Source: Capitulum mitella (taxonomy: Eukaryota; Arthropoda; Thecostraca; Pollicipedomorpha; Pollicipedidae). Taken from it: a DNA stretch of 64,000 bases. Position 1 is the stretch's first letter, and the number at the start of each line of letters is the position of its first letter. The translations under genes and the position numbers were made by a program. The notes beneath the pieces were generated by a model. That model was not told where the DNA came from and searched no databases. It worked only from the letters and a program-made list of their open reading frames with translations. Location of the stretch: NCBI GenBank assembly GCA_030062745.1, contig CP099840.1, positions 9,064,932 to 9,128,931 on the forward strand, given 5' to 3'. Below are positions 44,301 through 56,300 of the stretch, in pieces.

Positions 44301-47300
44301 GGCTGGTGCTCGGCTCCGAGTTTGAACACCGTCCTGCTTTCCGGATCAGATCAGTTAGTCAGTTGTCGGGTGTGGGTCGCGAAGCGTACCACTAGTGTAA
44401 TGGAAGTTCGCAAGACTGGACGAAAACGGAAATGGACAAAGTAAAGACAGGCGTAGTGCACGCTACGATACGTCTTGCGTTCTGCCTCGCGACGCGTGAG
44501 AAGGGAGGGAGGACAGTTTGGATTTCGCGGGCCGTGCGCGTTTGAGACTGCGCCGGTTTCATCAAATGCCGATGAAATTCCACTGCGTCGTTAAACTGAT
44601 TCCTCTTTTGTTAGGTTGCTAGGGTGCCGTGATATGCCTTTTTTGTTCCCACGCCTCGCCGAAGAATACAAGTGGTTATGTCGGTCGAATATGAGAGCTT
44701 TCTTGGCGCCCTGTGGTATATTGCGCTTGGATAGCTTGGATCATTTTCTCTCAGCGTCAACTCATATTTCGTGATTTAGTGTTCCATCATTCTTTGTATT
44801 TGTCGAGGGTTGGCGATTGTGATTGTATTTTTCCTGACATCCTTGTCTTTGGGATTTGACCGCTGCTACTTAATTCCTTTGCGTTTTTTTGCAATACCTG
44901 GACACGGTGCCTCATTTGATGAGCGCAGTTATGCGTAGAGACGTCTTACCAGTTGGTCGTGCTGATGAATGTATGTGTGCAGTCAAGCACTGCGTGAAAG
45001 CCTTAGGTCCGTTCAGCCCTCTATTTTTACCTGTCACTGTTTGAGATGGGCGATGTGAAGCCGTGACTGACCGGCGCTGCGACACAGCATCACAGTAATC
45101 TGCTGCATTTACCTCGACGGCCCATCTCTCAGTCACAGTGGACCGCACTGGCGTTTCGGGGGTGTTCAGGTGGAGCCACTCACTGCGTTTCTTTGGGCCA
45201 TTACCGTATGTCCGTGGTTTTGGCGTGTCTCAGAGAACTCTTTCGCGAACCAGTTTCCCATTGGCCTGCTTTGAGCGGCGTGAAGCGCACGTGGCGTAGG
45301 AGGCGGGTCGCCGGGCGTCTGTGGAGCTGACACTAACTGCCAGGTCCACTCTTAGGTGACAACATCAAGAACTGCCCGCGGTGCCGGATCGTGATCGTGA
45401 AGATGGACGACGGCTCGTGCAACCACATGACATGCGGACTGTGCGGTGCAGAATTCTGCTGGCTCTGTATGCAGGAGATATCTGACCTCCACTACCTCAG
45501 GTCAGGCCCAACACGCGACACTGTACCTTGTCGAGACCTGCTGGTCCTGCATGCTGCAAATGTTTAACCTCCAGTACTTCGGGTCAGCTCCCTGTTATCA
45601 GTCGCACGCCTGTGTGCGCGTTTGAGGACGCCAGCGCTGTCGGCTCGTTCATCCAGCGCAGCGGGGACCGTCTGACGCTTCCCTCCCCTGGCCGCAGCCC
45701 GTCCGGCTGCACCTTCTGGGGCAAGAAGCCATGGAGCCGCAAGAAGAAGATCCTGTGGCAGCTGGGCACGCTCGTGGGCGCGCCAGTCGGCGTGGCGCTG
45801 CTGGCTGGCATTGCCATGCCAGCGATGATAATCGGTACGGCCTGGGGCGCGGCCACGTCGGCCGAGCGCCGGGCCCCACACGCGCCGGATCCAGCATTCA
45901 TGGCCGTCGGGTGGCCGCCGGTCCGCTGTTCCCCTGCGACGCCCGATCGCCGGGGGTCCCGTGTGGGGCCGCCCACCGTCGCCGGTGCAGGGGCGCCGGC
46001 AGACTTGGCACCACTGTGTTCCGTTTGTTTGTCGTGGGGATGGTCGTCCGGAAAGTTTTGTCGCGAAGATTTACGCTCATGGAAGCTTCCGGGCTTTTAC
46101 AACGGGTGGGCAGGCGGGTGTGTTCTGCTGTAATCATTTGATGTACCTGGTTGTGTTCAGCGGTGCGGCATTGAAAAACACGAATAAAAGCCCTATATGT
46201 TTTTTTTTTTTTTTTTTACCGAATGTTTCGCAGTTTCACGGGCCGTCCGCTTGTGTTTCACGTGTGTTGCGTGCGCGTAACGGCTTGCATTGTATTCCTG
46301 TCTCTGACTCCGTGCCTGTGACTGTGTGGGTAACCCGTCCCCGCTTTTCGCCAGGCATCCCAGTGTGGGTGGGCAAGAAGATTCAGACCCGGTACAGGTC
46401 GAGCAGCCGTCACCGGCGTAACGCGGCCATAGGCGGCGGGGTGCTTCTGGCGGTGAGTACCGACCGGCGGTGGCCCGCCTTGGTGCCTGACGCCCGACAC
46501 CCCTCCCCGGCTCGGAGGACTGACGCGAGCCGGTCCGAGCTGCTGGATGTTCGCTCCGATCGCTGACCCTCACACAGTGTCTCTCACTCACTCACTCACT
46601 TTCAGTCTCACTCTGCTGCGGGTGACGTTGAGCCGCCTCCAGTGGCGGCCAGGCGGTCTGGAATAATTGGCTCTGCGGCGCCGACTCAGCGGTGTCGGCC
46701 TCCGACGGCCCTGGCCGCGCGGCTTTGATCTGATTTACTTCATCGGCCGCTCGGCGCCGGCGGTGACGGCCCTTCAGCGCTGCGGTGTGTGCGAAGCCGG
46801 CGGACGGCGGCGTTCGTTGTGAGCGCCACCTGTTGCGATCGAACAGCAGCCGCTCGGGCGGGGGCGGCCCGCTTCGGCGCTGGGGCCCAGGGATCGAACG
46901 CGATCGGATGGGAACGCTCCACCGCCGACGTGCGGGACTCAATAACTCTGAGTAGCCGAACTCCGGCGAGGCGACGCCCTTCACTCGTTTGAGTGCAGGC
47001 TGAATTACGTCCTCAGTTGGGTTTGGTCCCGGCGGCAGTGTTCAGGTTGAAATGAGAATCTCCTCCAGGAGCCGCTTCGCCCGCTTTTGTGAAGGACAGT
47101 TTTCTCCGAACGGTCGTTCTCGCTCTTCTGCGAATAATTGCTTGTCCGCATTACGTCCAAGGGACAGACCATGAGAGGAATCTGGATGATCTTCGAACTC
47201 TCAAAAGAATGGACGTTAGTGTCGTGCCGGCTGCGATTCGTTATCATTGGGACGTCCCTCAGCTAAGGACAAAACGAAAGGGCCATCGCTGGCCATTAGG

Positions 47301-50300
47301 GTCTCGCCGTATTCTGCCCTGAACAAGCTTCGGCAGGAATATGCTGGAATAAATACACGCCATATTTAGTACGTTATATGGGGGAAAATATTGAGGTTTC
47401 ACTAACCCACAGTATCATGAATTTAACCGCATTTATTATCACTCATTGAAAGAGGACCTGCGTTGAAATATGAGCAGCGTTGTAATTTATTCAAGTGAAT
47501 GAACCATCGTTTAATGCAGACCGAACCAGTTGGTTCAGGACATTTGGACATCTGACAACGACAAGGTTGTAAGGGTCAGTGGCCTGTGACGAACCGTAGG
47601 CTGGCAGACGACATGACAGATTTCCTGCCCTGTAGACCGACGTGACGGTTGACGCTGCGGGTTTCTTCGGTGGTCCTGTCTCGGATTTCTTTCCCCGTAT
47701 TGACATTCGACGTCCTGAGCCCTCATCGTCTTAAGCCCCAGACACGTTTGTTGCTCACCACTGCTGTAACAGTCCCGCGATGCATGGTGCCGTCTGTGCA
47801 GGCGACGCATTTGGCGTTAAACGCTGCCGCATATTGACTGTGTTAGTAAGCATAGCCAGTCTGGGCCGGGCTCCTGTGTGCTGCCAAAGCCCGACCGACA
47901 GTCGGGGGACAACTGCCGCCGGCCACCGTAGGGAGGGCACCGCTGTCAGAGCGGGATCGGCCACCAGGGACGCCCAGGCTGGAGGAAGGGGCCTCGCAGC
48001 CGGACGGCGGCAGGGACACCGCCGTCCTGTCGGGGGCCGCTCGGCTCCAATCGATGTGGCGCGGGGGCCGCACTGATACCTGGCCGTCCGGGCGCTCGTC
48101 CCACGGCCGGCATCGATTTAACAGCGCGCGCCGCCGCTCAATGGCGGCCGACGATGGTCCGGCGGCGCCCACCGGCCGGCGGCGGCGCCGGACACAAGCT
48201 GCCGGCTGATTACGGGGGAGGAGCCGCCTGATGAGCCGCGGCCACGGCTCAAAGGCCGCCAGAATAGGCCTAATGCGCCGTGGGAGCGGTCCCGTCATGA
48301 GGAGCGACTGTGGGGCGGGCCGCAGAAGAGCGGGTAATGATGTTACGGGAGTGAATGGTCAAAGAATTCATGCTGTGATTGCTTCAGGAAAAAATACTCG
48401 TTGGGTTTTTCGATCGTAGAAGGCGTAGTGTCTCCGTGAAGCGCCTCCAGGAGCGGGATGATAATGGCAGGTGGCGGTTGAAGCGTACCGAATCTGGCTG
48501 GTGGTGTCACGGAATGGTGATGTACTAGTAGGGTCATGCAGTATCATTGTTTTATATCCTGCTCGCCGAGGATACCTCTGGTCCACCGTGCCGAAATTAC
48601 AGATCTACTTGCGCATCAGGTCCCTCTGGCGTCGTGACCACCCAGTCGGAGCACCCTTAACCCTCATCCGTATAGGGGAGGGGTTGATGCAACCCCCCTG
48701 AGGTTTTCCGAGGACAACTTCGGAACGGTTTGTTTGATCCATCTGAAACTTGTAACTTCTGGGGCATCCTTTCCGCATCTCATGGTGAAAAATCCTCCTT
48801 CCTTGCCTTGGTGACGAGCTATGACGTCATGACGGCAACCATGTCAGCCGTTTGCGCGCGCCGACGCGGCCGGTTTACAACGGTCTCAGTTTTGTCTCAG
48901 TGTAAGACGGTTGGAGTGCACAAATGCAATGAAATATATATCATTCGACTCCAATTTTATGTTTTTTTAAGACTATACATAGATTTAATTGGCCTTTGCT
49001 TGGTACCGGGATTATCGAGGGCGTAAGCTGAGGTCATGAGCTACGGCGGGAAACACGTTTCTTTTTACGTTTGGGAATGCGATAGGAAATGGGTATCGCA
49101 AAACAACGTGTATATTCGGATAGCTTGGTGTGTACGGAATCGAATGATATAAATTTGGTGCAGTTTATCTGTTTTCATCAAAAGATGGCGCAATGCAGCG
49201 AACACCTCACTTGCTCCGACGGGCGGAACGACGTCGGCCGCGGTGTGATGAGTCTGCAATACCACGGCATGCGTAAAATTAGATTTGGTGTTCGATATCA
49301 ACTCGAAGAACGCTTTCAGGTATCTGAGTTACGATTTTTAGCTAATCAGACGTCATTCTAGGTCATTGGCTCTGTGTAATCCCGAATGACCTAAGATGGC
49401 TGTGGATAAGCTAAGATGACCTTTATGTGTTGTTCGACTATAGTGCTTGTGATTTGAGACGCTACATTTTATTTCATCATCTGTTATTATTTCCAAAAAT
49501 GTTTCTGCAACTTCAGAAAGCATTTAAGCCGACGACCCCGCACGACAGGGATTGACCTAGTATGACCTGGGTCGGACTTATGGGTAAAATACAATCATGT
49601 TGTGTACAAATAGACTCATAATTGATTGACGAACACTAAGATATCCGTTTCGTTTCATCATGGTGTATTCTTTGGCGTGTATTTGCGCTTAAACTCGAAA
49701 AAATAGCCACTTCCTGACATTTTTTTATCTTTGACCCAACCTGGGAGGTCATCCGTTGACCTGAGGCCTTAAAAAGAGATGTCACTCGCGAGATCTGGTC
49801 ACGCGCAACACGCCATTTTTTCCGCGACACTCTAGGACGCACGGCATGGAAATGGCAGGGGGGTCGTACCAACCCCTCCCCTACACGTTCGCGTTATGCA
49901 GAAGATCCTATTTGACCTCGGGTCGGGGGCGTTGTGATACAAGGGCCCCGCCGCGCGGTGGACGTTGGAGCGGGTATGGGCTGCCGCCCAGTGTATTATT
50001 GTTTTTGTTTTTGTTTTTGTTTTCTTCTGGAGTCAGTTCGATGCGCTGTCTGTCCTGCCGGTGGAGCTGGTGTGGGCTGCCAGTCCGTGTGTTTTTATTT
50101 GTTTTTTTTCTGGAGTCAGTTCGACGCGTTATATGTCCTGCCGTCCCCCCCCCCCATTGGACGATACACCAGACGATGATGCGGGTGGGGGGTAGATGTT
50201 GCCGCGAGCAGAGACGAGTTGATAATGCTGCCCCGGAAATCAGCGTACGCCGGTGAGGGAAGTGCCGTGTCTCGTGCTGTAAAGAAGTGTGCACTACCAG

Positions 50301-53300
50301 AAATGCTGAGGGGATCTGGAGTCAAAGAATGTTTGGAAAGTTCGCAGCAGACCGGCAGTTCTTTGGTTTTGTCTTCGTGCTTGTGAATTTGTTCAGCTGC
50401 TGTTGGAACCATTGGGTATTAATATGCTTCTGGAGTCAGTGGATATTAAATGGCAAGGTTGGCAGTTTAACCGGACAAAATTCTTTTCTGCTCCTTGTGG
50501 GTTAAAAGCGGTTAAAAGAGGGCTGAAATGGTGGAAATTGGCACAAATTGATTTAACACATTAAATGTTTCTAGTGCATTAAGATAGCGTTAATTTTGCG
50601 TGTAACTTCTAAATGACTCAATATTGCGCAAAACACAGCAAATAGGGGATCATTTAAATGCAAAACTCACGACATAAAACATCAGTTGGCGTATGGCAGA
50701 CAGCATACTCTGCCACAATTGACTCCCAACCTGTCAATGTAAGTGTTGTGCATAGGAACGGGGACGGGCAGGGTACAACCATGGAGCAGTATACAGCTGA
50801 TTCATAGGCAGAATTGTGGCAAGCGAACTTATACCTAAACCTTAACCTTTCTAGCTTTTCTGTTTTAAACCTTAGGAGTATGTTTGAACACAGTTGTCAA
50901 ACACCAGCCATCACTAAGGTTTAGGGCCGTGTTGCGAAAACGGTCTTCAGTGCCTGTCTCAATGACTAGGTATATGGTTTGCCATATTGCCATGACTGAA
51001 TACTGCATTTATTAGTACGGTTTGGAACAATTTGTATTTTGTGCCGACTTATGAGCAATCTGTTGCTGATCCGCCAACTCAATGGCCATTAAATACTGTC
51101 TTAATGCAGTGTAAAATATGTGTTGAAGTTGTTCTGACGTACCTTTTTTAAGCTAGTTTCAGACGCGTGACTGCACATGTGACACACATCTTGTCTATGA
51201 TGCAGGTCAGCGATTCAATCGAAACACATTGTGTCCTAGTTCTTCAGTCTTAAGTTTATCATCTCTCATTTTTCGTATATTTCACACGCAAACGAGTTGA
51301 AATACTTACCATGCCGTCACTTGTCCTGAAAAAAAACAAAAGGGCTCTTTTTATAATGAAGTTTACGCTGAAATATTTTCTGCCGCTGTTACCATTTCCT
51401 GCCACCCCTGTTGTAGTTGGCGGGTGTAACCGTTTTGAACCGGTGGCAGAAATTAATTTCAGCCGGCTGCTGCGAACCCTGATAAATTGATGCTGACATC
51501 ATTGGGTTAACGTTACCGAATAGAAGGGAAGCGTCACTGAGTAGGTGGAAAATGTTTTTATCCACTCCGTCGTCGCTGAGATTGACTTAAGGTGTACCCA
51601 GTGGCAGCATTCAGACGTTGATATGTGGCTACGTCTGCGCTGAGGTACGTGCAGTTGCTTCAAAACTGCGACGATGTGGTCATTAGCCGGTAATCACACC
51701 ATACCAGTCGTTTGGCGGTATGAATTTCGGCGAAGGACCTCGCCGTTGGGATTTGTACGGATTTGTACGTATTTGTGCGGGTTTGTACGCATTTGTACGC
51801 TTCAATCAGTCCCCGGGCTTGCTTTTTCACAGCCTCTTAGCTTCGAGTCGAAACCGATTGTCACTGGTTGTGTGGATCACCAGGTGTAGTGTTGGCCGGC
51901 TCGTGAAATGACAGCATGTCACCTCATTGACCGCGACGTGAGCGAGTTGGTGCCGCTCCCCCCCTCCCCTCAGAGCGGGAGCGGTACCGCTCGTCCTCCC
52001 GCTGGGATCGGAGGCCGCTGGTAAACGTCGGCCCGTCGCGTCCTGGGCTAATTTGGACGTCACACAAGCGAAGTTATAATGAGCCCGGGCCTGTGGGCTT
52101 CAGGTGCGACTTGGAGAGCTTCATCAGGCGCTGATGATCAGGCTCTGTGGGGAATACTTTAGCGACTGGGATATCGACTCTGGCTCTTCAGACGTCGATC
52201 CGGCCATGCCTTTCCCTGGCTGGTTTTTGCTCGTTGTGAAATGGTTGGTCGGTTTTAGCCACACCCGGCTTCAGATATTTGCAGTGATTGTGTCTGATTG
52301 CCACCTGTGGTCATGTGTTTTGTTAGTCTTGCGCAGAGGTGGATATGTCATTCACTGACCAGTTGTTCCTAATGCTGAGTCCAGGTTTGTTCAGTCTGTT
52401 CTAATAGGTCACGCATGGCTTTGTTTGCGCGTGAGTCGCATTAGGTAAAGCTGTGTAGATGCGTTCAGTACGTTTTTGTTAAGAGGAAAATTCGCCAACT
52501 TCAGTTCGGAAGGTTCACAGGTTGCTGACTGTGTTGTATGCTTGGTTGGTCGGCGGAGGCTGGAAGACTTTAGAACCAGTTTCGGTCGGGGCCCGAGCAG
52601 TACAGAGCGGGCAGTCGTCAGTGTGGTCGCACTGCTCGGCGGCGTTCGGGGTGGCCCGCCGGCAGCAGTTGCCGGTGATCCCGGGCCGGCCGGTGTGGAC
52701 GGGTCGCCGTCGGCGTGTCGGCGGCGCCCTCCGCTCGCGGCCTAGCTCAGCTCGGCTCGACAGGCTGAGCTACACACGACATGCTTCAGTCGCCGCCGGT
52801 CGATCCGCCGGTGCCGTGTATTATCGACGCCATCCCGTGCACGACGCACACGCTCACAGCCGCCGACCGCCAGCGGCGCCTGTGAGCCGGCCGGGCCGGG
52901 CACACGCGTCCACGCGCGCTCGCGATCGCGGCGCGGGTCAATACGAGGGATAAGGAGCCGGTTCGCCGCGACCACGTCTCGCAGTGGGTCGCGTCAGCGG
53001 CGCCTCCGCGCCTCGTCGAGCCGAGCGGCCGCCTCCTCGTCCGGGCGGACGGCGCCGGCCAAGATGGATGCCTTGTCTCGGTTCAGATCGGCTCCGCGCT
53101 GCCTTGAAAACATGATCACTTTGTCCGGGCTGTTTGCCGGAGATGCCGTCCGATGATGTGATGTATTGGTAGCGAAGAAAGTGGATTCCAGAGAGGGTTT
53201 AAAGGAACTGGAACGATAAGTTATGCGCGGATAAGTTGTACGAGCTATATACAGACTTTAGAATGTCAAGCAGATGTTCCGGTTAAAAAGCGTAACGAAA

Positions 53301-56300
53301 GGCGAGAGAGTGGACTGGACGAGGAATGGACTGTTTTGATGGTGATGGGGACGGCTGTGATGGCCGGACGATCATCACGTGCGGGTGACAGTAGCCGCCG
53401 ACTGTCCAGCTGTCCTGCGGGCGCCGAGACGCCCCGCCGGCGTGGTCCGACTGCAGACCGCGCCAGGCCGAGCCGCTCACCCTCCACCTGACGCGACGCT
53501 CGATCTCACACGGGTGCACCAGTATCACAGCCGGCCGGCCGCGCTCCCGCCGCCCCGGGACCGGGACTGTCGCGGTCACGCCGCATCCGAAACAGGACCT
53601 CTGGTCCCGCCGTGTCCGGACCGGCACTGCCGTGGACCCGCCGAGTCCGAACCAGGACCTCTGTGGTCCCGCCGTGTCTGGACCAGGACTGCCTTGGCCC
53701 CGCCGAGTCCGGACCAGGACCTCTGTGGTCCCGCCGTGTCTGGACCAGGCATGCCGTGGTCCCGCCGAGTCTGGACCAGAAGTGCCACTGTCTCACCGTG
53801 TCTGGGTCCGTATTGCCGCGGTTCTGTGGTGTGATGCCATCGTGCAGAGGGCGGCGGCAGAGCGTGGCCAGTCCTCGGCTGTCCTGACGCTGCTTTCGAG
53901 TCCTGTCTTCTGGAGAGCGCTGGACTGGCACTCTCTGGTCACCTGTGCGTCAGCCTCACGTCTGGCTGCAGGAGGCGAGTACTGGGGGCGCCCGGTCGGC
54001 CCGGTGTCAGCGGCAGACGGCGTCGGTCACCGCCGACGGAGCTGTCGGGCGGCGCCCGGTCCGCCGCGCCCGGCGCCGGGCCGCCGCTCGGCCGGCCGCC
54101 GCTAGAACACGCCCTCGGCGTACATGTCTGTGAGCAGCGCCAGCAGCCGCTGCTCGCGCTGCCGGCAGCCCTGCGTGACGTCCACGGAGCCGGCGCAGAG
54201 CAGCAGCGCCAGCTTCCTGCTGCGCCGGAAGTCCTGCTCGAGTCGCTCCAGCGAGTACTCGTACTCGGTCTCCAGGCTGATGCCGAAGCGGCCGGCGGTG
54301 GCGGTCAGCTCGGCCCAGTAGTGCTGCAGCAGGGCGGGCGTGCGCGCGCGCCGCACCTCGGCCGACAGCGACGAGAGCAGCAGCAGCGCCACGTCGTTGG
54401 TGGGCGTGCCGACCTGCGCCAGCTGCCAGTCGACGACTCGGCAGCGCTCTCCGGCGTCGTCGCCGTCGTCGCGGAAGAGCAGGTTGTTGCACCAGAAGTC
54501 GCTGTGCGTCAGCGCCGACAGGTGGCTCTTGGCGGTGACCAGGCTGTGGAAGAGCGGCGTGTTGTCGGTGACGTACGTCTTGAGGCGCGTCACCACGCCG
54601 GCCAGCTCGGGCCGCTGCAGGCTCTTCAGGAAGTCGATCAGGTGCGGCAGGCCGCGCCCCAGGAAGTGGTCGTAGAGCACGGCGGCCTGCTGCGGCCGCA
54701 GCAGGAAGTCATACTTGGCCAGCAGGTCGACGCCGTCGCGCACGCGCATGGCGAATGTGGAGGCGTGCAGGCGGGCGGCCTGCGTCAGCGCGGCGCGCGC
54801 CCGCTTCTCGGTCAAGCACTGCGAGAAGTCGGCCAGCCGGAAGCCGTCGGCGCGCAGGTCCTCCAGCACCAGGATGCTCTCGCAGTCGGGCTTGTGCTCG
54901 GCGTGGTAGCAAACGGGCGCCACGCGCGGCAGCGGCGCGCCCAGACAGCGGCGCTGGAAGGCGCGCACGTCCGGCAGCAGGCGCCGGTAGACTCCGATCT
55001 CGCGCTGGTCGAAGCGCGACTCCTGCACGGTCAGCCTGCTGACGGGGTCCTGCGGCAGCAGCTTGGCCACCAGACGCGCCTGTCGGCTCTCGCCGCCGCC
55101 GCCGCCGCTCCTGAAGCGCACCGTGATGGCCAGCAGGTCGCTGAGCATGCTGTCCCGCGCGTCCAGCGCGTTGATCTCGTAGTCCTCGACGACGGGTGCC
55201 GGCGCGTCGGCGTCGGCGTCGGGGTTGGCGCCGCGCTCTCGCTCCAGGTAGGCGACCAGCACCGTCTCTAGCCACGCGTGGGTGATGCTCTCCTCCCCAG
55301 ACATGGCGCTGATGTCCTCAGCAGGTCCAGCCGACAGTCCAGCGCAGTCTCCGTCCGCTGTTGGCAGAGAACAGATGTCAGCCTCTGAGCACTGCGGTCA
55401 GATGGTACGCTTAATGACTACATCGTCACCTGATTACCGCCGGTACAGTCACGTCGTCACCTCATCACCGCCACCAGCCACGTCACCGGAGTGACGTCAT
55501 CGCGTGATCACCGCCACCAGAGCGGCGTCATCACTCGATCACCCCCACCAGAGCGGCGGCGTCAACTGATCACCGCCACCGGTATCACGTCAGCATCTGA
55601 TCACCGCCACCAGAGTCACGTCACCACCTGATCACCGCCGACAGCGCTCCGCCATCGACTGACTGATTACCGCCAGCGAAACCACATCACCACCTGATCC
55701 CCGCCTCCGTGGGAGGACAGGCTCCGCGGCCGTTGCTAGGTTACAGTGCGGCGGCGGCGGGCGCGCCGGATTGATTCGCGGATGTCCGCTCGGACTTCAG
55801 CGCCGCCCGGCCGCCCGCCGCCACTAATGAGGCCGCCGGCCGGCTCGGCCGCGACGAGGGGCCGTCAGGCGGCTCTCCCCGCGCCGGCCGGACGCGCTCG
55901 GCGGCCGCTCCACGGGCGACGCTGACGGTGCCCACAGCCCGGCGGCCGGACGGCTCGGCCGCGGACCGACGCGTGCTGACGGCGCGGCGGAGCGGTCCGT
56001 CTGCCGCCGGAGACGGTCCGCCTCACGCGCGGCTCGCCTGTCGCTGCGGCCGCCTCAGAGGAGTCGGGCGGCCGGTCGCTGGGGTCCGCCGCCGCCGCGT
56101 CGTTGGAGGGAGGCGGTGTTTGGGTAACGGTGCGGCACGGTCACCGTGGCCGGACGCCATTGCCGGGCTGGCCGGGACGCCATCAGCCGAGTGCGGCGGG
56201 CCGCGGGCAGAGGAGGCGCGGCTCTATTGCCGGACGGAAAACGCCGCCGCCGCCACCGCCGTCGCGGCTGAGGTCCGGCACTCCGCGGCAGGGCTCGACT

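Noticed and set aside
45528-46133. 201-codon frame continuing past exon 7
   Set aside because: It contains exon 7 in frame but its flanks are intronic; the acceptor at 45697 and donor at 45835 bound the conserved part.
53266-54105. Several long overlapping frames on both strands
   Set aside because: Produced by the GC-rich 31-bp minisatellite; peptide repeats shift frame with each unit.
54321-55271. 316-codon plus-strand open frame
   Set aside because: It is the antisense shadow of the EcKinase-like gene, rich in Gln/Arg/Val without domains; the minus-strand frame has all kinase motifs.
55424-55710. CRISPR-like array
   Set aside because: Imperfect contiguous units without spacers in a eukaryotic genome; it is a minisatellite.
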